In this document: in pieces, positions 27,001 through 35,029 of the stretch
How positions within the stretch are numbered: the first letter of the stretch is position 1
How the letters are laid out: each line of letters starts with the position of its first letter
DNA from: Bacteroidia bacterium
GTDB taxonomy: Bacteria > Bacteroidota > Bacteroidia > J057
Assembly: GCA_041391665.1 (NCBI GenBank)
Contig: JAWKNO010000001.1
Location: forward strand, 1,798,001-1,862,000
Direction: 5' to 3'
Length of the DNA: 64,000 nucleotides
Position numbers and translations under genes: made by a program
The notes under the pieces: model-generated
Seen by the model: the letters and a program-made list of their open reading frames with translations, nothing else
Told to the model about the DNA's origin: nothing
The model's database searches: none

Positions 27001-27135
27001 GTGACCCCTTTTCTGTTTATGCCCACCATTCCCTTCTGGACTAGTCTGGCCGGAGGAATTCTGGGAGGGCTGGTGATGTCTCTGTTTGCTACTTTTACCT
27101 TGTTACCCGGACTCATTATCCATCCAAATGAATAG
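24088..27135 (+). CDS. RND transporter subunit 1 (diverged AcrB-like)
   Basis: 1015 residues from the ATG at 24088. It has the RND plan: first helix, two large periplasmic loops (about 35-330 and 540-850) and twelve helices, beginning with the PGxxA...E...ES..SSISGIEDI start typical of the family. TM4 keeps one acidic proton-relay residue (Asp391, VVDN), but the TM10 segment that usually reads K/N-N-x-I-L reads GSSVNLALYQL, so the relay looks incomplete. The stop overlaps the adaptor gene by 8 bp. With RND2 in the same operon it may form a mixed trimer, as in MdtBC (inference). Confidence 0.88.
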   Translation: MSPGQPLVLTPFRILTVTVLLSVMGLWSIQYLAIQWLPSRPGSVLEVSYTYPGQEARQMELQLTLKVESLLSSISGIEDIHSTSTRGRAFVRFKITPNMNPEKVRREARALLRRLQPQLPVGVSLPQIRLSQSGKRDGATLLLWGPDPYELEQIYAKHTGPLLSRIPGMEEVNVQGRKHFQWSMTPLHDAPLPLEEIANALEKAGMQQVVATNEAGFVAVQMHPDPQNPPWEDIYLPAQQGNLLPLPSILKVELGPDPQQESVRANQLPALLFSVFYREDASILRSSARLRDAVAEVQAVLPEGYFFDIVDNSADLLQANLSSSLRLAVFSLLGIILALFLIARSVRYWLTLLFCMVVNLALCALLYRIFHIPVHFYTLAASSVSLGLVVDNYLIVMERARQGNQVNAVLELWSAVLTTLLPLAVLAFAGSEGKVAFSLGFFEVLSVNLLISIFVAALVLPALLSIWPLPRRLVDPKMSASTPHRWWSWAVKHRRLIRIGFVLALGIPLSQAGRQEIIIGEENVNTWRQSSWYRQYIQPWAEPALGGVWRLFDEKSAFQSALVETDRPAILVNLSVDPDASNEEFIRVREQLEAWIGSVEEVDFVLSREVGNTQTNISITVKRPFEDTGFPFLLKSRLERIAAETDDLNWFIRGTGKFQDGHPYRKGNSYDEGNGSIFLVGTDYPETERLGNKVAAELKRSPRVLSAGVTTGRTIPIQTYRWAPPSSLNPVSGGHEVAQSFLSSFTVQAQGFAFPIALTPHNKWQQFTSVKQYPLWDVHGPFYFDPRGWREAVLRDNQIDRFNRKYMIRTTYTFQGNARAESALAEEVKRRVGEQLPIGYHFAEPEMLGSGTDSSSDAWIWAIGGILIWIVLGACLESWREAWKVWLMIPASLIGVMLVFGLSDLPWDEGGLVSVALVAGSSVNLALYQLAGWSRIRANSGTAISPLQAWEMAWREVRPSMISTTLTTIAGVTPFLFMPTIPFWTSLAGGILGGLVMSLFATFTLLPGLIIHPNE

Positions 27136-28222
27136 ATCGCTCATGGAAACGCAAATGCTCAAATGGGTATTGATGTTGATCACGCTTTTAGGTTGCTCTG
27201 CGCCTGGTACCGGACCCAGACAGCAGGTAACGGAGCAAAAACCCGAAGCGCAGGTGGCCCTGCTTCCGGATGTGGACACCTTCCAAATCAAAATCAGCAC
27301 TTTTGAAGATCGTCGGGTGGCTGTAGGAACCCTGGAGCCATCGAGAAAAGTGGTATTCCGGCTTGCTGATCCCCTGGCCCCGGTTGAATTTAGGGTGCAC
27401 AACGGGCAGGTGGTGAAAGCAGGCGATACCCTGGCCATTCAGCCGCAACCCGGGCTGTGGCTGGCGCTCGAAAAAGCAACTCTGGAGCTGGCGGAGCGGC
27501 GTGCTGCCTACCTCGAAAGGCTGCTTGGGTTAGGATATTCGACGGAAGATTCTTTGTCCATTCCAGTGGCCGTTCGCAATCAGGCAGCGATGAGTAGTGG
27601 GTGGCTGAAGGCTAAGGTTACACATCAGGAAGCGAAGCTCGCGCTGAAGCAGGCCGCCATCATCGCGCCGTTTCCCGGGGTTATTTCGGGCATTAATCTT
27701 CCGGAAAAGGAACAAGATCCCGCATTCGCCCTGTCCCTGGCAGACCTAAGCTCCTTGTTGGTTACCTTTCAGATACTGCCGGGTGAAATCACCTTCCTGA
27801 AGCCAGGAACTGCGATAAGGGTAAACGTCGCGGGGGTAAACAGGGTATTTCAGGCGAAGGTAGAAGAGATCAACCCAGAGGTATCTGCCGGTGGTCTGGT
27901 TTATGTGCGGGCGAGATTTGCCCCGGCGGGAGAAAAACTGCTGCCAGGTATGGCAGCAGAGGTTGTTTTGTTTCGGGCGGTACCCGGGCAAGTGGTTGTG
28001 CCTACAACGGCTTTGCTGCACCGGCAGGGGCGAGAATTGGTTTTTGTCTGGAAAAATGACAGTGCCTTCTGGCGATACGTAACCCCTGGCCCGCAGAATG
28101 CCGAATGGGCTATCATCCGGGATGGGATCCAACCTGGAGAAATCGTGATCAGTGAGGGCGGTTTCGCGCTTGCCAATGCTGTTCCCGTGTCTGTCAGGCA
28201 GAAGGATATTTCAACACCATGA
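27128..28222 (+). CDS. RND periplasmic adaptor lipoprotein
   Basis: 364 residues from the ATG at 27128; ATGs at 27143 and 27155 are alternatives. The lipobox LLGC anchors it to the inner membrane. The HlyD/AcrA order is visible: a beta-strand and lipoyl half (FRVHNGQVVKAGDTL), a short helical hairpin (about 110-185), the second lipoyl half (APFPGVISGI), then beta-barrel and membrane-proximal strands (LLPGMAAEVVLF...VVPTTALL). The short hairpin suits a three-part pump reaching TolC. It overlaps the genes on both sides. Confidence 0.9.
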   Translation: MNRSLMETQMLKWVLMLITLLGCSAPGTGPRQQVTEQKPEAQVALLPDVDTFQIKISTFEDRRVAVGTLEPSRKVVFRLADPLAPVEFRVHNGQVVKAGDTLAIQPQPGLWLALEKATLELAERRAAYLERLLGLGYSTEDSLSIPVAVRNQAAMSSGWLKAKVTHQEAKLALKQAAIIAPFPGVISGINLPEKEQDPAFALSLADLSSLLVTFQILPGEITFLKPGTAIRVNVAGVNRVFQAKVEEINPEVSAGGLVYVRARFAPAGEKLLPGMAAEVVLFRAVPGQVVVPTTALLHRQGRELVFVWKNDSAFWRYVTPGPQNAEWAIIRDGIQPGEIVISEGGFALANAVPVSVRQKDISTP

Positions 28223-31200
28223 AAGACTGGATATTCATTTCCCGGCCATTGGGCTTAATCACTCTCTCCCTTGCGCTGGCATGTGCAGGGGCGGTGGCGG
28301 TCAATTTTCTCAATACATCCTTGCTTCCCGAGCGGGCGGCTCCCCTCCTCGAGGTTAGGATTCACCAGCCAGGCTTTGACGCGGTTTATATGGAAACGCA
28401 ACTCTCCAACCCTCTCAGGGCGGCACTTGCACCGATGTCCGGGCTTGTCTCTATGGAAAGCACCTGTGAATCGGGGGACTGTTTGCTAACGCTTCATTTT
28501 TCAAGGGATGCAGACATGGAAACAGCCCGTCAGGAAGCCAGCGACCGGGTGGATCAGGCCATAGAATCTGGAATCGCCATTCTGAACCGGCCTGAAATTC
28601 GGCTTCCAACCCTTACAGACCTCCCCGTGATGTATCTCTATCTTCAGGTAGAACAAGACCCAGGCTCTGTGGGGTTTGAGGACGCGATGATGGCGCTGAG
28701 CCAGTGGGCTAAGGAACGGGTTTCACAAAGATTAGAGCAGCAGCCTGATATTGGTACTGTAGAGATAGCGGGATTGTGGGTGAAACATTGGGAAATTATT
28801 CCCGATGACCAGGCTTTGCTGATGCGGGGGATTCACCCCAGTGCGTTGCCCGGCTTGATTCAGGCAGCCACGCCCGACCCGGTGCAGATTGAACTCCGGG
28901 AAGGGTACCGTTCCCGGCCTGTCCAGATATTTTCGTCTCAGTTCCTTGAGCCAGATTCTATCCTGATTCGCACTCAAAATGCTTCCTTTTTTCTGGGGGA
29001 GGTGGCGAGTATCCAGCAGAAAACCGAACCGCAGGAGCATCAGGTTTTTCTGGACGGATCGCCCGCCTTGTGCTTTGCTTTGCTGCAACGCAGTGGTGCC
29101 AACCTGTCCAACATGAGCAGGCAGGTAGCGGCTGTCTGTGAGGAACTTTCCGCCAGCCAGGCTCGTGTTCGGTTTGTAACGACAAGAGACCAGACCGAAA
29201 TCCTGGAACTCGCCATCCAAAATATGTGGCAGGGCTTATTGCTGAGTATTTTTATGGCGGGTATCCTGTTTTTCCTGTTTATGCGACAAGGCCTTGCCGC
29301 TCTACTCATTGGTCTGTCTGTAGGCGTGGCCCTTTGCTGGACCTTAGGCACCTTCTGGGGGTTGGATATTGGCATCAACAGCCTCTCCCTCGCAGGGCTT
29401 GTGATCGGTATCGGCCTGATGGTTGACAACGCAATTATACTGTTGAACCAGATCCGACTTTTGTTGGAAGATGGGTTTCCTCTCGCGGAGGCAATCGGAA
29501 AAAGTGTTTCCGATTTGGCTTTGCCCCTGGCCACCTCTACTGCCACCACCATTGTGGTATTTATTCCTTTGCGCGCGGGCGGAGATACGGTCAATGCGCT
29601 GTTTTCGGAACAGGCAATCAGCATGTCAATTAGCCTCTCAACTTCTTTTCTCGTCACTTTGGTTCTGATCCCACCGGTCTATTTTCTTTTGGCGAAACGG
29701 TTTCCCCGCATGACTAAAACAGCCCCGGCCCGGTTTTGGATCAACACCCAGAAGGCTTACAAGAACACGCTGTCCATTTTACTTCATCGGCCAGGTATAG
29801 CTTTTGCTGCCACTATCGGGGTACTTGCCCTGGGCCTGATTTTGATGTGGAGGTTGCCACACCAGTTGTTTCCCACTATGGAGCGAAAGCAACTCCTTGT
29901 TCGCTTTTTTTGGCCGGAGGATACATCTATTGATCGTATGAAGCAGGAAATGGAGGCCTGTGTCGAACATTGCGGCACTTCGGTCTTGCATTCATCTATG
30001 CACATGAGACAACAGCCCTTTTTGCGCGACCCAGACCCCCTAAAGCCCAATGAATCTGAGTTGTTACTGGAATTTACCGACGGTAACACCGCTCATGTCG
30101 AGGCAGAAAAAATTCAGTCTTTTCTTTCCCGGCACGAAGGAATGGCCCGGTGGCGCATAGCTCCCATGCCAACCCCTTTTGAGTACCTCTTCACTCATCG
30201 TTCTGATCTCTCTGATTTGCGGGGTTATTTACCTAACAACACAGACTATGATCCAGCAGCGATAGAACTCCTGCGCCAGTCATTGTCTCTGGAATTGGAT
30301 ATCCCCCTTGTGACCGAAGAACCGCTTGAGGGGCTGATCATCTTGCCAGATCCTGGTAATCTTTCCCGGGCGGGTCTCTCCGTAGAAGAACTTCTTCGCC
30401 AATTGAAGTGGAGTTTAGGCGAATCGTTTCAAATCAAGCTGGCGGGAACCACCCGAACGATCTCCCAAAGCAGTTCATTCGGCAAGTTAACGCCTCAAGC
30501 AGTGGCCGCAATTCCCATTGTGCTACCCAACCGCTCAACCATCCCGCTGCATACTTTGGCCAAGGTTTTGCCTGCCACCAAATTTGCCCGCGTTCATGCA
30601 GATGAACATGGGGTGTTCATTCCATTTTACTATCCGGCATCTCATCCACTCCTCCCCCAACTCAAAGAAAAAATAGCCGTCATCAATCACCAAAAGCCTG
30701 AACTGTTTTTGTCTTTTTCCCCACCCGATGAAAAATCTGATGCCCAATTGCGTGATCTTGTCTCTGCAATTCTATTGTCGGTGGTGATGTTATTTCTCAT
30801 CCTTGCTGCCCAGTTTGAATCATTTGGGATACCTTTGGTCATCCTCCTTGAGATTCCGGTCGTGATGGCAGGAACTGCAGCCATGCTGTTTTTCTGTGGG
30901 CAAACGCTGAACCTGATGTCGTTGATCGGGTTGATTGTAATGATGGGGATCATTATCAATGATTCCATTCTAAAGCTCGATGTTATCCAAAAAAGACGAA
31001 GGGAGGGCTTTTCGGCGAAGGATGCAGTCCTTCAAGGAAGCACGGAGAAAGTTTCTTCGGTGGTACTTACCTCCCTGACTACGATGGCTTCCACTTTCCC
31101 TTTTTTGTGGTCTGACGACTTAGGCTCACAATTGCAGCGCCCATTTGCCTTGGTACTCGGAGGTGGAATCGGGATAGGCCTTTTGGTTACCCTGTTCCTT

Positions 31201-31278
31201 GTTCCTGTCTGGACATTCGCGTTTTCCAGAAAAAATCCCACCCAATCAACCCCAACCCACTATGAGATTAAAGCATAG
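28219..31278 (+). CDS. RND transporter subunit 2 (AcrB-like)
   Basis: 1019 residues. Its ATG overlaps the adaptor stop by 4 bp. It has the full RND layout with the TM4 relay Asp403 (LMVDNAIILL) and a canonical TM10-11 region (GIIINDSILKLD...TSLTTMASTFPF). It is more conserved than RND1 and so is the likely proton-translocating partner. The operon order RND-adaptor-RND-outer membrane factor differs from the common adaptor-RND-factor order. The direct neighbours upstream are a peptide and beta-propeller lipoproteins, so export of that peptide, or sensing of a small molecule, is conceivable. Confidence 0.92.
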   Translation: MKDWIFISRPLGLITLSLALACAGAVAVNFLNTSLLPERAAPLLEVRIHQPGFDAVYMETQLSNPLRAALAPMSGLVSMESTCESGDCLLTLHFSRDADMETARQEASDRVDQAIESGIAILNRPEIRLPTLTDLPVMYLYLQVEQDPGSVGFEDAMMALSQWAKERVSQRLEQQPDIGTVEIAGLWVKHWEIIPDDQALLMRGIHPSALPGLIQAATPDPVQIELREGYRSRPVQIFSSQFLEPDSILIRTQNASFFLGEVASIQQKTEPQEHQVFLDGSPALCFALLQRSGANLSNMSRQVAAVCEELSASQARVRFVTTRDQTEILELAIQNMWQGLLLSIFMAGILFFLFMRQGLAALLIGLSVGVALCWTLGTFWGLDIGINSLSLAGLVIGIGLMVDNAIILLNQIRLLLEDGFPLAEAIGKSVSDLALPLATSTATTIVVFIPLRAGGDTVNALFSEQAISMSISLSTSFLVTLVLIPPVYFLLAKRFPRMTKTAPARFWINTQKAYKNTLSILLHRPGIAFAATIGVLALGLILMWRLPHQLFPTMERKQLLVRFFWPEDTSIDRMKQEMEACVEHCGTSVLHSSMHMRQQPFLRDPDPLKPNESELLLEFTDGNTAHVEAEKIQSFLSRHEGMARWRIAPMPTPFEYLFTHRSDLSDLRGYLPNNTDYDPAAIELLRQSLSLELDIPLVTEEPLEGLIILPDPGNLSRAGLSVEELLRQLKWSLGESFQIKLAGTTRTISQSSSFGKLTPQAVAAIPIVLPNRSTIPLHTLAKVLPATKFARVHADEHGVFIPFYYPASHPLLPQLKEKIAVINHQKPELFLSFSPPDEKSDAQLRDLVSAILLSVVMLFLILAAQFESFGIPLVILLEIPVVMAGTAAMLFFCGQTLNLMSLIGLIVMMGIIINDSILKLDVIQKRRREGFSAKDAVLQGSTEKVSSVVLTSLTTMASTFPFLWSDDLGSQLQRPFALVLGGGIGIGLLVTLFLVPVWTFAFSRKNPTQSTPTHYEIKA

Positions 31279-32734
31279 GATTCTTTGCCTGATGATTTGC
31301 TGGCTTGCAATGGGAGTGGAAGGCATTGCCCAGACCTTCACGCTCCAACAGTTTCAGCAGTTGGTCTGGGAGCAGGCAACCAGGATGCCATCCTATTATT
31401 CCCTCCAGGCTGCACGGGCGGAAAGCCGCCTGACACAATTACGCGCCCTCCCACAAGTGACCCTAGTGAGTGAGCCACTTAACCTCAACAGGCAAAATGT
31501 CCTTCGGTATAACGCTGTCATTGATGCTGACGAATACCGCAACCAGCAGCTTATCAGAAATAGCCTTGATCTGAGAATTGATCAACGGGTGGACGCATTG
31601 GGGGGAGTGTTGTCGATACAATCGGGTTTGAGCCGCCTCCTGTCCACCACGGGACCAAACACGATTCTCAACTACGGCGTCACCCCGGTTCAGCTCAGAT
31701 GGACTCAGGATTTTGGAACCCTCGGTGAAGCTGCGAGAGAGCAGCGGGAATTGGCCCTTTCATTGGACCTCGCCCAGAAGGAATTTTTCCAGGAAGCTGC
31801 AGATCAGGTCAAGGAAATTTCGCTTGCTTACCTTGAGGCATGGAGTCTGCAAGATGGGATAGCGTCCACAACAATACGACTTCAGCAGCGCGATACCTTG
31901 CTGAATATTCAGGACAGGCAGTTAGAACAAGGGTTTTCTGACCTGAGCCAGCGACTCCTGCTGGAGCAGTTAATCCTCGAAGACTCACTTTTATTGATGG
32001 ATCAGTTAGCTCAATTTGATGATGCCTGCTATCTGTTGTTTCAGCGCGGGATAAAGCCAGTTTCCAGTGAAAACTGGCGACTGGATCAGCCTGATCTGCC
32101 TGGATCGGGGTTCGTTGCCCTGCCACGCATAGATACATTTGTGGCTCGGAACTCTGTAGCCGGAGCGCAGGCAAGGGTTGATCTTTTTTCCCTGGTAAGA
32201 GAAGTACGAACCAGAAAACTGAAAGCATTGCCTCAGCTATCCGTCTTTGGAGGAATCGGAACCAATCGATTTTCCAGCGATCCATGGTGGACTGCAACGA
32301 ACCCCTTCATCCCACAGCAATATCTGAACATTGAGCTGAGTATCCCTATATGGTCCTGGGGAATCAACCAATTACAGGTACAACAAAGTTCATGGTCTGT
32401 CATGGCGCGCCAGATGGCCTTTGAGCAAACTCAGCAGGCGGAGGCTCAGCGAATCAATCAATTGATCAATGCATATAACAGAGTGAGGCCGAAGTTAGAC
32501 ATCCTACTTAAGCTGGAAAAAATCCGTGAAGTTCAATATCAGCTTACTCTCAAGAAATGGACACTCGGCCAATCCTCAGTTCAGGAATTTTATGAAGCCA
32601 CCCAACAGTGGAAGCATTCTGAACAAGAGTACTTTGCTTTGCTCAGAGAAGCCTGGGAAACCTACTTGAGCCTACAGTCTGTGTTGCTTCTTGATCCTAT
32701 ATCGTTGACTCCTTTACCTTTGGCAGAAGAATAA
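31262..32734 (+). CDS. TolC-family outer-membrane factor
   Basis: 490 residues from the ATG at 31262, which overlaps the end of RND2 by 17 bp. Signal peptide residues 1-23 end in AQ. Long helices with heptad-like patterns and two internal repeats follow the TolC plan, including a late SVQEFYEATQQW segment. It provides the outer-membrane exit duct for the pump and is the last gene of the overlapping four-gene operon. Confidence 0.88.
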   Translation: MRLKHRILCLMICWLAMGVEGIAQTFTLQQFQQLVWEQATRMPSYYSLQAARAESRLTQLRALPQVTLVSEPLNLNRQNVLRYNAVIDADEYRNQQLIRNSLDLRIDQRVDALGGVLSIQSGLSRLLSTTGPNTILNYGVTPVQLRWTQDFGTLGEAAREQRELALSLDLAQKEFFQEAADQVKEISLAYLEAWSLQDGIASTTIRLQQRDTLLNIQDRQLEQGFSDLSQRLLLEQLILEDSLLLMDQLAQFDDACYLLFQRGIKPVSSENWRLDQPDLPGSGFVALPRIDTFVARNSVAGAQARVDLFSLVREVRTRKLKALPQLSVFGGIGTNRFSSDPWWTATNPFIPQQYLNIELSIPIWSWGINQLQVQQSSWSVMARQMAFEQTQQAEAQRINQLINAYNRVRPKLDILLKLEKIREVQYQLTLKKWTLGQSSVQEFYEATQQWKHSEQEYFALLREAWETYLSLQSVLLLDPISLTPLPLAEE

Positions 32735-32797
32735 CCCTTTGGCTACTACTCTGTAAGACAGGCAGCAGAATCTATCGTCAAATTTACTTTCACCCCC

Positions 32798-33601
32798 ATG
32801 AACCTATTCTCCGTAAAATGTCCCTTAGTGGCGATGATCCACGTGGATGCGCTTCCAGGCACACCCAAACATCAATACTCCCCACAGCAGATTGTGGATC
32901 GCGCTGCGGCGGAAGCAGCAGTGTACCGGCAAGCGGGAGTAGATGCCATCGCGATCGAAAATATGCACGACGTGCCCTACCTCAACCGCAGTGCCGGCCC
33001 CGAAATCACGGCCATGATGGCCGTGCTGGGGCGGGAGGTAAAACATACCTCCGGACTGCCCTGCGGCATACAAATATTGGCAGGGGCCAATCGCCAGGCG
33101 CTTGCCGTCGCGCTGGCTGCAGGCCTCGATTTTGTCAGAGCCGAAGGCTTTGTCTTTTCCCATATCGCAGACGAGGGCCTCATGAACGCCGACGGCGGCG
33201 ACCTCCTCCGATACCGCCGGCAAATCGGGGCAGATCATATTCGCATTCTCTCCGACATCAAAAAAAAACATAGCGCACATGCTATTACTGAAGATGTTTC
33301 TCTCCCGGAAACGGCTCAAGCAGCTGAATTTTTTCTGAGCGATGGCGTCATCGTCACCGGAACCGCCACTGGCGCAGAGGCCGATATTTCGGAAATTCAA
33401 TCGGTAAAAGCGGCAGTAAAAATACCGGTCTGGGTAGGATCGGGGGTTACTATCGACAATCTTCCTGTTTATGCTCCCGTATGTGATGGAATGATCGTGG
33501 GCTCATATTTTAAAAAAGATGGCTACTGGGCTGGTGCAGTTGACCCCGAAAAAGTAAAACGTTTTGTGGAAAAGCTGGATGCGCTGAAAAAGCTGTTATG
33601 A
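32798..33601 (+). CDS. BtpA/SgcQ-family protein
   Basis: 267 residues with a TIM-barrel outline. The family hallmarks are MIHVDALPGTP near the start, GVDAIAIENMHDVPY, GLDFVRAEGFVF, a DGVIVTGTATG strand and a VWVGSGVT...DGMIVGSYFK end. BtpA was named for photosystem I biogenesis, but bacterial members often sit in sugar operons, and the biochemical role is unclear. The run of genes that follows (sugar porter, exported FG-GAP protein, GH32) suggests a role in sugar or fructose metabolism (inference). The 87-bp gap to the porter permits an internal promoter. Confidence 0.85.
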   Translation: MNLFSVKCPLVAMIHVDALPGTPKHQYSPQQIVDRAAAEAAVYRQAGVDAIAIENMHDVPYLNRSAGPEITAMMAVLGREVKHTSGLPCGIQILAGANRQALAVALAAGLDFVRAEGFVFSHIADEGLMNADGGDLLRYRRQIGADHIRILSDIKKKHSAHAITEDVSLPETAQAAEFFLSDGVIVTGTATGAEADISEIQSVKAAVKIPVWVGSGVTIDNLPVYAPVCDGMIVGSYFKKDGYWAGAVDPEKVKRFVEKLDALKKLL

Positions 33602-33688
33602 TGGATTTCCACCGCCAATCTTATTTTTGCATCGTAGGTATTCTTGCGTAAATTCCGCCACTACTACTAATATTTGCAAATAACTACT

Positions 33689-35029
33689 ATGAACCGAAAC
33701 AAAGTAATTTTCTGGTCAATTACCGTCGCACTCGCGGGATTTTTATTTGGGTTTGACACCGTGGTTATTTCCGGTGCAGATATGTCCCTTCAGGAGTTAT
33801 GGCCCAAAGGCGAACTTTTTCACGGATTTATTGTCATGGCTTCCGCACTTTGGGGTACGGTAATTGGCGCCATATTTGGCGGTATTCCTACAGATAAACT
33901 GGGTCGAAAAAATACCCTGATCTGGATTGGGGTGCTGTACTTTGTCTCAGCCGTAGGGTCTTCCCTCGCAGGTGATCCCTGGGTATTTTCATTTTTTCGT
34001 TTTATCGGTGGATTAGGAGTAGGGGCTTCCACCATTGCCGGCCCTGCCTATATTTCTGAAATTGCCCCCGCCAAAAACAGAGGCAAACTGGTGGCTTTGT
34101 ATCAGTTCAATATCGTCTTTGGTATTCTTATCGCTTTCATTTCCAACTACCTTTTGAAAGATATCGGTGAAAATGCCTGGCGCTGGATGGTGGGGGTCGA
34201 AGCAATCCCGGCATTTGCCTATACGCTGATGGTATTTACCGTTCCGGAAAGCCCCCGCTGGTTGCTTGTGATGAGAGAGGACCGGGATGCCGCTGCAAAT
34301 ATCCTCAGACAAATTGACCCCAAAGCAGATGTCGATGCCGAGATGGCGGTAATTATGACAGATCACCACGATGCTGACCAGAGTGAAACGATATTCATCA
34401 AAAAGTACCGTTACCCGCTGATTCTGGCGTTTTTGATTGCTTTTTTTAATCAGTTTTCCGGAATCAATGCCTTCCTCTACTACGCTCCGAGAATTTTTCA
34501 GGCAGCAGGGCTCGAATCCAGTACGGCATTTTTGAGCAGCGCAGGTATTGGGCTGGTAAATATGGTTTTTACTTTGCTGGGTCTTAGCCTGATCGATCGT
34601 CTGGGCCGCAAACAACTGATGTATATTTGTTCATTTGGTTATATCGTTTCCCTTTCTATGGTATCCCTCGCCTTTCTATGGGGTTGGCAGGGAATGGCCG
34701 TTCCGGGCTTTATGTTTTTGTTTATTGCTGCGCATGCAATTGGTCAGGGTACCGTGATCTGGGTGTTTATCTCTGAAATATTCCCCAACCACCTCCGGGC
34801 GAGTGGGCAGTCTTTTGGTAGTTCTGTTCACTGGGTACTGGCTGCTGCGATTCCATCACTCATTCCGGTGTTGTTTTCCAAAATAGGAGAGGCTCCGGTA
34901 TTTGGTATTTTTGCCTTTATGATGGTGTTGCAATTATTGTTTGTCTGGAAAATGATGCCTGAAACCAAAGGGGTTTCTCTGGAAGAGCTGGGAACTGAAT
35001 TTGCCGGAAAAGACTTCTTTCAAAAATGA
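33689..35029 (+). CDS. Sugar porter (major facilitator superfamily)
   Basis: 446 residues from the ATG at 33689. It has twelve helices with sugar-porter signatures: GFDTVVISGA in helix 1, DKLGRKN between helices 2 and 3, a PAKNRGKL loop, PESPRWL after helix 6, FNQFSGINAFLYYAPRIF in helix 7 and PETKG near the end. It probably imports fructose or another hexose released by the GH32 enzyme two genes on. Its last 4 bp overlap the start of the FG-GAP gene, so translation is coupled. Confidence 0.93.
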   Translation: MNRNKVIFWSITVALAGFLFGFDTVVISGADMSLQELWPKGELFHGFIVMASALWGTVIGAIFGGIPTDKLGRKNTLIWIGVLYFVSAVGSSLAGDPWVFSFFRFIGGLGVGASTIAGPAYISEIAPAKNRGKLVALYQFNIVFGILIAFISNYLLKDIGENAWRWMVGVEAIPAFAYTLMVFTVPESPRWLLVMREDRDAAANILRQIDPKADVDAEMAVIMTDHHDADQSETIFIKKYRYPLILAFLIAFFNQFSGINAFLYYAPRIFQAAGLESSTAFLSSAGIGLVNMVFTLLGLSLIDRLGRKQLMYICSFGYIVSLSMVSLAFLWGWQGMAVPGFMFLFIAAHAIGQGTVIWVFISEIFPNHLRASGQSFGSSVHWVLAAAIPSLIPVLFSKIGEAPVFGIFAFMMVLQLLFVWKMMPETKGVSLEELGTEFAGKDFFQK

